Positions 35,494 to 47,448 of a DNA stretch of 64,000 bases are shown here, in pieces (the stretch's first letter is position 1; each line of letters begins with the position of its first letter). The notes under the pieces were generated by a model. The model did not search any database. It worked only from the letters and a program-made list of their open reading frames with translations, and was not told where the DNA came from. Where the stretch lies: the NCBI GenBank assembly GCA_020726505.1, contig JAHLEZ010000002.1, positions 2,418,001 through 2,482,000 of the forward strand, written 5' to 3'. The stretch is from Leptodontidium sp. MPI-SDFR-AT-0119 (Eukaryota; Ascomycota; Leotiomycetes; Helotiales; Leptodontidiaceae). The translations under genes were made by a program, and so were the position numbers.

Positions 35494-38400
35494 GGTGATG
35501 GCGGGAGCGGAAAGACCGCTGAGAGATAGGTTTCGACCCCCTCCACTGCCTCCGTGCCTATCCTAGCTGTCGACAGCTTGGCAGACGGTCAAAGGAGCAT
35601 CCACAGTGGACAGCTCCAGGTGTAGTCGAGCTTTTGATGTGGGTTTGTACGAGGGCAGGTTGGGATGGGAGCTTGCAGAGGTAGCCGCGCGAGATCTGCA
35701 GATTAGCTATCACGGAGACGATAATTACCTGCTCGCAGTACGAAGCTTCCGAGAGTAGCAGCCCCGATAGATTGTCGTCTGGCACAGTCACTGTTGATGT
35801 GCGCGTGTGGGAGGAAGGTGAAGGCGCTGATGGGGTCGCGGATTGGGAGAAATCGAAAAGAGCGTGACGGAGGGAACGGTGCAGGCGCCCTTCGGAATCT
35901 CTATCGATGGAAATGAATGGAGCAGTAGCTGGTATGAGGGACCAGCACTCTCGATATGAGGGATTTGTGGTGTTTAGTTGGGTTGTTGTCTGGTGTTGTG
36001 GTGGGGGAGGGAGTGGAGGAAAGAATGGAGAGATTTTGGCATGGTAGGTAGGTCAAGGTGAGGTACAGTAGCTGCTGGAAGATGTCGCGTTGCAGCCACT
36101 TAACGGGATCTTAGCGACGTCAGTCCAGTCAGGCTGCCAGCACATACCATGCGTTTCTTTCTTTCACCATTTCACCTATTATTATTATTCTCTTATCATG
36201 GGGAATAGTTACTTTCTTTTAACTCATGACATTCACAAAGGCTTGTCTTATTCTAGATACAATAAGCGCATTTTGTTTTTATGCACCTCTCTCTGAACTG
36301 TGAAGGACTCGGTCTTCTCGAAGAACCTTTTTGAGCCGCATAATAAATGTCAGAGCTTTCTCCAAGGCAGAGGCAGACACAGCGTACCTGCGGTAGGTGA
36401 GATTATAAATCACCCAGTCTCATATGCCACAAGATCCTCTTCTAATGTACCGAGGTAGCTTCATGACATTGTGTTCTCGAGGGTAGTCCGCTGCATATCT
36501 CCAATCCCGCCTTCATCAGCAGGTGAAATGCATCTTCCCGTGGGCAATTGCATGACTGCCAACTTCTCGTTAACCCTATTGGACGAACACGAGAGTCTGG
36601 GGAAGTTATTACGCTAGTCCCTACATATGTTGACACGCATGAAAGAAAGAAAGGATTTGAACTCAAATTCGGTTCCCGTGAAGGGACGATGGGACTCGAG
36701 AAGACAATACTCCGCACTTTTCAGATAGATCTAGCAAACACAAACCAGCTGCTCTCATACACAGATTTCCAACTCTCCATCTAGCGTATTTCCTTCTTCT
36801 AACGACACTATAATAATCGCCTTTCGAGAAGAAGCCTCCATTTCCCGAGAAGTCCTCTAAGTCAGTGCTTGGTTGGGTCTCAAGAAATTTCACTCGATCT
36901 CGAACTGATACTTTCATTCATTCAGTCAATAACAATTTGGACAATTAGACGCAAAAGAAATTTTAAGGTACTCCAGAATGAGAAGAATATACCTTGGAAG
37001 AGTTACTTCTGGATATCCACAAAACCACTGCGATGTTTCATGCTTACGGAAACAGCATGCGTCTGAACGATGATATTTCAGAAAATGGAACTGGAATACA
37101 TTTATATATGTTTCATCCAACGGCAAGGCATCGGACAGCTCATCGATTTTGCCTACCCATCAAATTCACGGCATGATTATCACAAGCACCACAGATCTTG
37201 AATCCACACACTCATGTCAGATTTAATATTTGAAAAAAGCTCTATTATTTTGCTAATTGTGAAGTCATTTTCAAGAATGATTAAACCCCACCAGTGAAGA
37301 CATTCTCTAAAGGCTCTACTAACCAACAATATGGGCTTCCCGCACAGCGGGCTGACTTTGCTGATTTGTTGATTTGGTAACAGCTAGTCCTGTCCTCTCA
37401 GCCTCATACTCATTCGGATCATCTAGCCTTGCGTACGAGGCTGAGCACTATCGTGTGAGGCAGGTGCTCACAGCCAATCATTGCTCAAACCCATCCCCTT
37501 GAAGCCGTTGAGCCTCGAGGCTACGATTTTAGCACTATTGTGACTACCACACAGAAGAAGTTATCCTTCGTCCATCCTCGGCCTCCTCCTTTCTCCAAAT
37601 CACTATGGTCATGCTATGAGGAAGGCATTCTACTAAGCGTGTCATCATTGCCTTGCTGGTGGATTACGCTCTTGAGGCTGAGGGTCTCATAATGCCAAGC
37701 TACCCCTTCTTTTGGGAAAGTGTCGCATTCGCTCTCGCATAGGTAAATTTATGTTGGAGAAAACAACCAACTAATCTAGCTGTACAACTCCCTCCCATAC
37801 CGTTCTCAACACATCTCACAACTTCCTTTGAGAAGTGAAAACACCTCCATCCCACTGCAAGCCAACAACTCAACTCCACTCACTCCCTCTTTGACAAACG
37901 GATGGTCGGATTATCAGATCGCTTGTTTCAGGATCCCGTCTGGCCTCTTTCATGCACTTTGATTGGCCAGGAATGTTTGCAAACTCCTATCCCTGGCTGG
38001 CATGCACAGAAGTGTGGCTGAAGCCCAGTCCTGGGACATCAAAATAGATTGGAGCGGAGGACAAAGGAAGGGAGACCCTGAGCTGGCTGATGAACTTGAG
38101 ATGACCCGGCCATGTGTCTTTAATGAATATGCAAATTGGCCATAAATGCCACTCGTCATAAGGGGGATATCTCCATTTTGTACACATTCAATTTCCTTCC
38201 TTTCTTATCTGCATTACTGTATTCTGGACTTGACATTCAACGTTGTTGATTTTGAAGCCATCTGATCTGATCTGAACAGCTTGCAAGCCCAAGTCAAGCC
38301 CAAGTCCAAGCCCATGCCCGCCCGCCCCACGCAACCCTGATCTCCAAGTTCGAATCCATATCCAAATAATTGAGGCACGATCACCTTCGAATCCTCATTT

Positions 38401-38627
38401 CCAGTCACAACCACGCCTCCAACTCCCTACACTCTTTTGTCGGACGCAGGTTCCAGTCAGTCACGCCTGCTGCCTTGCAATTGCTGCACATTCACCACCA
38501 TTGACGCCTTTTTTGTCTCAGCAACAGCTGCATCCTTTGATGGCCTCAACCACCTCCTGACCTCCCCATCGGCCCCCTAGAAATACCTCTGCACCACACC
38601 GTCTACACCATAAAGCAAGCAGCTAGG
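35494..38627. other. Intergenic, TOM1 and TBC-gene divergent promoters
   Basis: The largest gene-free stretch, 3.1 kb. The left 600 bp is the TOM1 upstream region. From 36.1 kb on the sequence is AT-rich with many short ORFs on both strands but no domain, codon bias or plausible spliced gene. The right 400 bp is a C-rich leader of the TBC gene. No tRNA or repeat family recognised. Confidence 0.5.
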
Positions 38628-41602
38628 ATGTCGGAACACGAGAATAAGGAGAAAGAGGACTCTGCCTCTGTGAAAGAGCAGACGCGGAGGGAATCAAATG
38701 CGGACAACTCAGATCGGGAGACTGTACGTTGAATATGCAATCCACCCCCAAACATCTGCCAGCTTGGATGGAATTCAGCTTTCGAGTTATACTGCGGAAG
38801 GATCTATGCTAATTCCCACGTTTGTGTAGGACACCTTTGAAGATGCAAATGACACCGCCGAAGTTGAAACCCCCAAGCGGCCATCAATGGAGAGGACTCG
38901 GTCTTTAACAAAAAGGCCATCCTCCTCGAAGAGCAATACAGAAGAGGTCCTGGACACCGATCAACCGCCCGTCCCAGCAGTCCCAGTCATGGAAACCAAG
39001 GAGGATACACCAAAGGAGGGAGAAGATGTCAAGCAGCCAAATTCCCCTCTGTTGACTTCACATCGTGTGTCAAATTCATCTCTTGACAACGTCAATTTGG
39101 ACAATGTCAGTCTGGACGAGGATTTGACTCCCGTAAAATTAGTTGCATCACAAGGTACTTGTGCAAAGGCAGATCTTTACTGCAAGCAGGTTACTGATTG
39201 AGATGCAATTATAGAAGCCTCGAAATCCCCCCCACCTCTGCCACCGAAGAATGCCAAATCTGCCCTCCAAGGACTATCTGGTGCTCTGCCATCTGTCCCA
39301 TGGGCGCCTCCTCCTGCGCCCCCTCCATCGAATAACCTGCCAGCTCCTGCGCCGCCTACAAGAAAGTTGACAAGTCCCTTCTCCTGGCTCTCGCGGAATA
39401 CTTCACAACAAAAAGAGACACCAGTTCCTTTGCCATCTCCAGACAAGGATGCGAGGAGAAACACCGCATCCTCGATTGCCACGATCAGCAGTAACCCGGA
39501 GATGATGTTGAGCAAATTAGAGGAGGGCGATGAGGGAACTGCGATGGGTGCTAATGGGCGACCAGCAAGAAACAGTCTGAGAGATAGATTCAAGCTGCTG
39601 CGGATGAGAGAAGAGGCTGGCATTACTACGTTGCCTGACGATGATAAATCTGGTGGTGGATTTACAGGTATGCTTTCGCGAAGTGCGACTTTCAGCATTG
39701 GTGGTCTTACCAGCCCTGCAGCAGAGGATACTCTTCATGCACACTCCCCGTCCTCCCCACATCCTCCTACGAGTCCGAATCCATCTACATTCAATCCTGC
39801 ATTAGCTCCGGGTACAGCTGCAGGTGTTTCGGCAGGTCCATCAGCCACAGCTGAGCCAGTTGATTGGGATCTGTGGCAGGCAGTTGTAGACGAAGGTCCA
39901 ACAGCAGTTGCGAGAACGAGTCCAGAGGAGCTGAATCGAGCCATCACGACCGGTATTCCGAATGCTATTCGCGGGGTGGTATGGCAAATTCTGGCCCAGA
40001 GCAAGAATGAGGAGCTTGAGAGTGTATACCGAGATCTTGTCAATCGAGGAACAGAAAAGGACAAGGATCGATTGAGTGGATCGAGTGGAGCTACCAGTGT
40101 GAATGGGAGAGAGAAGGATGAGACTGTGCTTTCGTCAGCCTCCTCAATCCACTCAGACAATTCTACTCCAGCCACGACTATCACAAACGGAAACGGAATG
40201 CGATCACCATCCCCACCCAAGGATCCAGATGTGTTGGCTAAAGCACAGGCTGTCACTCTGGCAGTCAAGAAGAAGAAAGCCAAGGAAGATGCAGCGGCTT
40301 TATTGAAGTTAGACAAGGCTATCAAGCGGGATCTTGGTGCTCGAACCAGCTTTTCCAAGTTCGCTGCCAGTTCCGGACTCCAGGAAGGACTATTTGGTGT
40401 TTGTAGGGCGTATGCTCTTTTCGATGAGGGTGTAGGATATGCCCAAGGCATGAATTTCCTGGCTATGCCTTTGCTTTTCAACGTAAGTCATACCACCAGT
40501 TTTGAGGAACCCTCTAATCATTTCTAGATGCCCGAGGAAGAAGCGTTTTGTTTACTTGTACGATTGATGAACCAATATCACCTCAGAGACCTGTTCAAAC
40601 AGGATATGCCAGGACTGCACATGCACCTCTACCAATTTGAGCGATTACTAGAAGACTTCGAGCCAGCTCTCTACTGCCATCTTCACCGTCGCCAAGTTAC
40701 ACCACATCTCTACGCCACTCAATGGTTCCTCACACTTTTTGCCTACCGCTTCCCTCTCCAACTCGTCCTTCGAATCTACGATCTCATTCTTAGCGAAGGT
40801 TTAGAGGCCATCATCAAGTTTGGAATCGTTCTCATGCAAAAGAATGCTGCCACCCTCCTTGGAATGACAGACATGGTAGCCTTAACGAATTTCCTCAAGG
40901 ATCGAGTCTTTGATGTCTACATCGACCAATCACCTTCTGCAGGCTCCATTCTTGAATCCGGCTTCTTTGGCAGTTCTGGCGCTAGCATTGACAAGGAAGT
41001 TTATCGAGCAGATCAGCTTATTCAAGATGCATGTGCAGTCAAGATCACACCCGAGCTTCTGAAGACCTACAGATTAGAATGGGAAGAGAAGACTCGTCTG
41101 GAGAAGGAACGCGAAGCCGAGATGGAACTCCTCAAAACAACAAATCACTCGCTCCAGCAAAAAGTCCGACGCCTAGAAGAGCGTGTTGAAGAGCACGATT
41201 CCGAACACGCAGCCCTCGCAACCGATCTTGTAAAGACTAAAGTGGAGAATGAGGAGCTCAACGACGAGAACGAGTCTCTAAAAGGCCAGGTCCGAGAGCT
41301 GAGACTTGTGATCGAAAAGCAGCCTGAGGAGGTTGAGGCTAGGCTACAGAGCGAGATGGACCGACTGATGAAGAGGAATCAGGAGGTTCATGAGGAAAAT
41401 ACGAGATTGGAGGACGAGATGGGTGAGATGGAACAAACGCTTGTTGCTACTAAGATGCAATACGCTGAGGTATGTTTCCCCAGAACCTGCAAACGAGCAG
41501 AACATCCCAATACTGAATAAGACTGACACTTTCTAGATTAACGCCGCTCACGAAACCCTCACGAGAAAATGGACCGATCTCCGCAAAGCACTCGGCGATT
41601 AG
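38628..41602 (+). CDS. TBC-domain Rab GTPase-activating protein (Gyp5-like)
   Basis: Five exons (38628-38723, 38830-39154, 39215-40482, 40528-41469, 41537-41602) sum to 2697 nt, 898 aa. The N-terminal 300 residues are disordered, charged and Pro-rich (PPPLPPKN, WAPPPAPPPS). The TBC domain starts near GIPNAIRGVVWQ. It contains the arginine finger in IKRDLGARTSF and the glutamine finger in YAQGMNF, the two residues needed for dual-finger GTP hydrolysis. It carries an inserted low-complexity loop after LVNRGTEKDKDR, as in fungal Gyp5/Gyl1 proteins. The C-terminal 180 residues form a long coiled coil (EKTRLEKEREAEMEL through EENTRLEDEMGEMEQ). Gyp5 acts on Ypt1/Sec4-type Rabs in ER-Golgi transport and polarised exocytosis; this role is inferred from family. 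The 45-nt third intron (40483-40527) is short but well formed. Confidence 0.92.
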
Positions 41603-43391
41603 CCTCTACAGCTCCTCCCCAGTCCCCAGTCACGAAAAGCGGCCAACACCCAACCCTCACGACCTGTACAGTCTCCTCTATTCCCTTCCAATTCCGTTAC
41701 GTCACAAAAGCAGAAGAACCCAGGCTCCAGCGCCATCAACATCCGTCACGATTTGGCTTAGCGAGTCCCGCGAGTATTACGAACGAACAAATACAAACCC
41801 CCTGTGATATCCCCTTTCCATATTCGACTTCGTTTCTTTTCATTGTCTTTTTTTCATTCCCTGTGTTGTGAGAGCCGAGATGAGTTGAGCGACTCGGCTG
41901 GACTCGGTTCTGCTGTGCTAGATGCTGCTGCGCTTGGGCTCTGCGTAATGTATGTTATGATGTGTTGATTGTGAGCGAGTTGAGGCAGCTAGAAAGTGGT
42001 ACCCGATGCGATGACGGGGGCTGGTATTGCATGGTATGATGTGGCATTGTGATGGTGTCTGATGGGTACGATCGAGAATCACGGGAGAAATGCAAATCCT
42101 GGATGGAAGCGTCGGGGGTGAAGCTGTGATATTGTGAGAGGGAGATTGTATATACTAAACCTGTCCGAGTTGGAGAGGAGAGCAGAACAGAGGGCGGAGC
42201 GGCACGAAATGAAGAAATTCAATGACATCAAGACCATTCATTCATTGGCAGGAAGACCAGGAGCCATCGAATTCCTGCATCGCGAGTGAGCCCACCTGGC
42301 TGCGGAATAATTTCACTTGCGTGCTGCAAGTGCAGATTTTGGTATTCTGTACTTCCTACTCCCTACTTATTCAGAATTCTTACTTTCCTTCACTGCCTTG
42401 TTTTGCTTATTCCCATATTCATTGTAATCTCACATCATTCAAATCGCCTTATTTTTTTTCAACGTTATTTCTAACACTCAACACCAAGACACAAGTAACT
42501 CCTTCCAAGCCCTGGAATTTGCTCTCCCTTCCCCACGAAAAAATAGCCTCCCGAACTCCTCCTGGCTTCTCGACACGCACCAGCACCAGCACCAGTCGGT
42601 TAGCTACAATATCTGTTTCGTTTCCGTACTGTTTGAAGTTCTGCACAGACAGACACAGCACACCCACCCCACCACTCATCCAGTTCCAGGATAACTGACC
42701 AATGACATCTCTGTTTCACATCTCCCCACACGAATAACGTTCCTGAAGACCCGTTTCGGATGCAGGCGATACAGGCGATACAGGCGAATAAGCTTGTGGA
42801 TGGGAGCAGGTGATCGTCTGTGTCTGTGCTAAGATTGCCGAGTGCGCTGTGGGAGAAGGTTCGTTCACTTCCTGCTGGTGCTATGGTTTGTTGTAGCATG
42901 GTATGGTATGGGAGGTGTAGTGAGTGAGTGTCAGAGACGAAAGCTTGATCTCCGGTTGGTGCGAAGGCGCTTTGAGGCCTTTGCGATGCTTGGCTTAGAC
43001 CTTGGAGCTTTGCCTTGGAGCTTGGTAGGGGGAATCTTGAGTATGGAGGGGTGAAGCTGTGAAGCTTTTACACTGCTCTTTACCTTGTCCACTTCGAGCT
43101 TTGCCTTTCTCATGTGAGACACGAGGTGAGGTATGATCGAGAGGGGGAGTTGAAGCAGAAGCAGAAGCAGAAGTATAAACCTTACCTCACCCTCCCTTTT
43201 CCCTCCAAACTTCACTTCTTCTACAGTTCTTGTTTGGCGTTCGTGTATATCTCTCCTCTTCTCTGCTTTTTGTACTTTCTAGCAGTCCTTTAGTCTTCGT
43301 TTCTTGCCTGTTGATTCGGGCCTATTTTCTTCGTTTCTTATTCTAGGGATATTGTTGTTATCACTGGGAACATTTCGATCAAGTCGGCAAA
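41603..43391. other. Intergenic, TBC gene to fasciclin gene
   Basis: No supported gene. A 158-codon ORF at 42222-42698 comes from C/T-rich leader-like sequence and shows no domain. A short GCAGAA-type run lies at 43153-43172, just before a TATA box at 43174. Confidence 0.5.
43174..43179 (+). promoter_or_regulatory. TATA box of the fasciclin gene
   Basis: TATAAA about 215 bp upstream of the ATG, with a long T-rich leader between them. Confidence 0.55.
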
Positions 43392-44836
43392 ATGCATCTC
43401 TCGACTCTGTTCTTCACTTCTGCTCTTGCGGCTTCGGCAGCTGCGCAGATGTCTCTTCTGGAGCTTCTAACTGCTAATAATAAGACGTTGGGCACATTGA
43501 CCGGTATGTCTCCTTCCATTCCTCCACACCATCTTTCCTTAAATTCACTTTTCTTCTTCCTCTTCAGAAATCTACTTGCCTCCACAGAATTACAACATCA
43601 ACCTTACTCCCAACCAGGCCTCCTCCAAAACCAGCAAGCCCTAACCACCAGCCTAACCAACGCACGCAACATAACAATCCTCGCCCCCTCCAACGACGCC
43701 TTCACCAAATTCCTCTCCACTCCCACCGGGCAAGCAGCATCCAACGACCCAGGCATGCTAACCGCACTGCTCCAATACCACGTCCTAGTCGGTGCACACC
43801 CCTCCAGCGGGCTTAACACATCGCTGTACGCACATAGCATGTTGACGAACACGACGTACACGAACGTGACGAATGGGCAGGTGGTGCAGCTTTCAAAGAT
43901 GGGAAATAAAGTCATGGCCATGAGCGGGCTGAAGGAGATGAGTATGTCGACTACGATGGATGTGATGTTCACTGGGGGTGTGGTGCATGTTATTGATAAA
44001 GTGCTTACGATGCCTATGGTAAGCTTGTGTCTTTCTTCTTTCTCACTCTCACACATCCTGTCCCGGCAACCCTAAATTCAAAATGCATTAAGGAAAGAGA
44101 TGGAAAAAGCTAATATTCAAACAAGATGCCCTCCCTCGCCGCCGTCGACAGCGGCTTAACTGGCCTTGCTGGCGCTCTAACGACCACCTCCCTCGTCTCA
44201 ACAGTCGACAGCCTCAAGGACATTACAATCTTCGCACCCTCCAACGCCGCATTCGAAAGAATTGGATCTGCCCTCCCAGCCCTCCAAGCAGACCAGACCA
44301 TGTTCCGTAACGTGCTAGAATACCACATCGTGAACGGCACAGTGGGGTACGCTGGCATGCTTGGCAACATGAGTTTGACGACCGCGCAAGGAGGCATGGT
44401 TAGAGTGGAGGTCGTGGGCAAGAAGGTGTTTGTGAATAGTGCGATGGTTATTATTAGTGATGTTATTGTGGCAAATGGGGTGGTGCATGTGCTTGATAAG
44501 TATGTTCCTCCTGCCTCTCCTCCCTCTCTTATTCCCTCTCTTCTAAACTTTAACCTTTGCCTTCCTCTCTCGTTCCGATGAAAGGTTCGTTCTAATGCAA
44601 TGAACAACAGTGTACTCAACCCAGCAAACTCAACCGCAACGCCCAACCCAACAGCTACAACCCAAACCGTAGCGTTCACGGGCGTCACCTCTGCGAGCAT
44701 TATCCCTTTCACGAGCGGGATCACGCCTACCACCACCGCGCCTAGCGCTAGCACGAGTACGGCTGCTGCAGGACGTGTGGAGGGCGCGATGGGATTGGCT
44801 GCTTTGTTTGGTGTTGTTGCTGCTGGTATTTTGTAG
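43392..44836 (+). CDS. Secreted two-domain fasciclin (FAS1) protein, probable GPI anchor
   Basis: Four exons (43392-43503, 43618-44018, 44126-44499, 44611-44836) sum to 1113 nt, 370 aa. The N-terminal signal peptide is MHLSTLFFTSALAASAAAQ. FAS1 domain 1 has NITILAPSNDAFTKFL and TGGVVHVIDKVLTMP; FAS1 domain 2 has DITIFAPSNAAFERIG and ANGVVHVLDNVLNP. Both follow the conserved H1 and H2 motif pattern. Several N-glycosylation sequons (NTT, NVT, NMS) are present. A Ser/Thr-rich stretch and a C-terminal hydrophobic tail (MGLAALFGVVAAGIL) fit a GPI-anchored cell-surface adhesion protein. The first intron is best ended at CAACCAG (43617); the earlier TTCAG would shift frame and lose LLQNQQALTTSL. Confidence 0.9.
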
Positions 44837-45219
44837 ACCAGTAGAGAGTAGGCGATTAGTGGAATTTTTCTTTTAGGAGTTATGGTTGTTTAGTTGAGAA
44901 AGAGGAGGGTGAGGATAGAGCCTCAAGGGGGATGTTTCGTTTGTACTAGGGTGTGAGTCTTGTTATATTGTGTACTATATTCTCTTAGCGCTGCGTTGGT
45001 TCTCATGACTAAATATTTCAACTCTCTACTTTAAATTTACAGTGAATGGATCTTCTCTGGTTATTTTTGCTGATATTGGGGTTATGATACATCATGATGG
45101 GCATATTTTACAGTTATGGGGGTACAAATGGTTGTGCTATTGATTTTGACTGTGAAGGCGGGCTCCGATAATGAGTTAACCCCCATTGCTCATGGACTCG
45201 TTCATTGTTATCATCGCTG
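44837..45219. other. Intergenic, fasciclin 3' region
   Basis: T-rich 3' UTR-like sequence with no gene. A few residues resembling the upstream part of a P450 may extend the remnant leftward, but nothing is convincing. Confidence 0.45.
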
Positions 45220-45513
45220 GGGGATGAGCATCTGAAGGTTTCTTATGTGATTTCTCAAGCTAAATGGCTCAAATCGTTATCACAATGAAAACTCAGTGCC
45301 CAAATCTTCTCCGGCTGAGTCTTGGCCAGAGGGGACAGGAAATAATGACGTTCATATATTGGCCAAGAAGTTGTGTTGGGCAGTCATTTGCTAATATGGA
45401 TATGCAGCGTATGTTAGCTAGCATTGTGGGTATGAAAGAATTTGCCGGGAGAAGGGGAGTTTGAGATTGCGGGAGATTTGACGAATAAACCGAAGGGTGG
45501 AACATGGCTTTGA
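45220..45513 (+). pseudogene. Cytochrome P450 remnant (heme-binding C-terminus only)
   Basis: A 66-codon frame holds TFIYWPRSCVGQSFANMDMQ followed by RMLASIVGMKEFAG. It is clearly the cysteine-ligand loop (FxxGxRxCxG) and following helix of a fungal P450. The consensus Gly is Trp here (GGG to TGG would explain it). After a one-base frame change near 45450 the usual P450 ending follows, FEIAGDLTNKPKGG, with a stop at 45511-45513. No oxygen-binding helix, ExxR motif or N-terminal anchor was found upstream. The left edge is approximate. This is a decayed gene end, not a working enzyme. Confidence 0.7.
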
Positions 45514-46000
45514 TGACTGAACTTGAAGGATTGTAACTGTATTATAATTGCTTCGCATCCTACAGAATCCCAAACAGAAGTATCAAGCGAGTCAAAGCAT
45601 ATCTCATGGTACGTGCCCGCAGTAAGCTAAGGGCTGCGTCGTGGCAACGACTCGCTTGGCGGGCGGGCGGTCAATCTCGAAAATATTGACATCTAAGCGA
45701 GACGCAAAAAAACCGAAATACTTAGCCAAAAAGGAAAAAAGAGATCCAGAGAATTGGGAAGCAACACTCAAGACACAGAACGGGCGTGGTCCTTGCGACA
45801 CACAACAGGGCATTTAAAAGGAAAAAATGGGCATTCATTCCTGTAAGCCCGGAGGGTTAGCTTTCAGCATCAGACTTCTTACTTGCAGGGCTTAAACACG
45901 ATAGGTAGGTCTAGATCAATTGGCAAAGTTCCCTACTCAAGAGATTTTTAATGAGTTGTTGGTACACAACTTGAAACCATGTTCTTGGAAAGTCTACAGC
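45514..46000. other. Intergenic
   Basis: About 490 bp after the P450 remnant with no supported gene on either strand. Confidence 0.45.
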
Positions 46001-46294
46001 TTATGGCAGGTTGTCTTCATCAAGTTCTACTTCTCTGTCTTGCTCCTGCTCAAATCTCGCACTCTCAGCCCTTAATCTCTTATCCTCTCTCCACTCTTTC
46101 TCTTTTCTCTCCTTTTCAGCAATATGTCGCAGACTCTCCTGATATTTGGCCTCTCTCTCAGCCGCCATTTGCTCCTCTCCTTTCTTTCCCCTCGTGGTAA
46201 AATCCAGCTTCTGCCTCGTGAAGGAGGGGAGTCCTTGTCGAGGGACGGAGATCTGGCGAACTTCGCGCATATCGCGACCGTATTGATCGGGCAT
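46001..46294 (-). CDS. Hypothetical 97-aa highly charged protein
   Basis: A single ORF with good start context (CAACATGCCC) and C-ending codon preference over the first third. The N-terminal 35 residues (MPDQYGRDMREVRQISV..., GLPSFTRQKLDF) look globular. Residues about 40-90 form one long charged helix rich in Glu, Lys and Arg (EREAKYQESLRHIAEKERKE), likely a coiled coil. No signal peptide or membrane segment, and no family recognised. It is isolated between a P450 remnant and an esterase gene, so context says nothing about function. Confidence 0.45.
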   Translation of the reverse strand: MPDQYGRDMREVRQISVPRQGLPSFTRQKLDFTTRGKKGEEQMAAEREAKYQESLRHIAEKERKEKEWREDKRLRAESARFEQEQDREVELDEDNLP

Positions 46295-47448
46295 GTTGAT
46301 AGGATTGATTTTTGATTACAGTCCGGTTTATGAGAGTTCGGTTGTAGATCGTAAGTTGATGCGGAAAAGATTGTGTTCTGGGTGGTAGTCGATGTTGGAA
46401 AGATATGCGCATCGGAGCGGCTATGGACAGAGATTGAGCTTGTCCAGCAGATATCAATTTTTCTTTTGTTTGTTCACTGTATTTTGTTTTGTTCGTTCAC
46501 TATGCTTTGTTTTCGTGCTGGGTAAGGCGCTTGAGAGGTGCTTGAAGGCCAACAAACTCTTCGAGCGTAAGCGAGATCTGCCTTTCTAGTCATGACAAAA
46601 GGAGAACGTTACTTTCTTTGAGAATTCTGTGAAGGCTCACGTCTGTCTCCCCATCCTATGAACATGATAGCTACTAGTCACAGGTCTTTGAACTTCGTTT
46701 TGTCCTTTGTGATAATTACTAGCCCTAATGGCAGACAGCCGCACGTTCTGTCATTTCTAATGTTCAGCAGTACGATGAATGAGTACCCTGTAAACACTTC
46801 TAGGATAATAAGTCATAGAAGTCTTAATAGCCCAATTAATTCAGAAAATATCCTGATAGGCATTTCAGAGTACTTAGTAATTAACGACAGACGATTTATT
46901 TAATATATCCGAATATGAATGCTTCCAGTGCTGTTGGTAGTATGCTGGAACCAGGAACGCCACCCTAGTAGATCGCCGTATTTTCAGAAGATGTCAGTAA
47001 TGATACCCGTTATTTCAGTAGATGAATTATTGAAAGCTTTCTATTGGATACTGATTGGTCGCTTTGTGGCCAAGTCTCAAGATTTCATGATCTTTGTTGG
47101 TATCACCTGCAGTTTGCTCGACAGCACGTGACAATAAATTAACAGTGATCGACGACGCATACCGAAAGGACGGGTCAGCAAGTAAACTCGCAAAGACTAG
47201 CTTCGCAAAGATCAGACTGGTTTCCTCCGATCGTTTCAGGTAGCATCGGGTGGTAATATCGATACGATTGGCCACGCTAACCTTGTTTCCAGGGGTGAAC
47301 TGTGCCGCACTACCGGTATCAATTACCCACAGACTAGTTCCTTGCGAGGGCATCCGTCAAGTCCTAATGCGAACAACCAGGACAATTCCATTTAAAGACA
47401 AGAGAAGTTCCTCACTGCAATTATGGGTCATTCAAATATTTTTCGAAG
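46295..47448. other. Intergenic, moderately AT-rich
   Basis: No supported gene. A 108-codon minus ORF at 47027-47353 overlaps a 70-codon plus ORF, and neither has domains. The 46.65-46.92 kb part is AT-rich and stop-dense, compatible with decayed sequence, but no transposon family could be named. Confidence 0.4.

Noticed and set aside
42222..42698. 158-codon ORF
   Set aside because: Composed of C/T-rich leader-like sequence with no domain, no codon bias and frequent Cys/Phe/Ser runs typical of pyrimidine-rich non-coding DNA.
46650..46920. AT-rich block, considered as an RIP-mutated transposon
   Set aside because: AT content is only moderately raised, with no terminal repeats or transposase or reverse-transcriptase motif.
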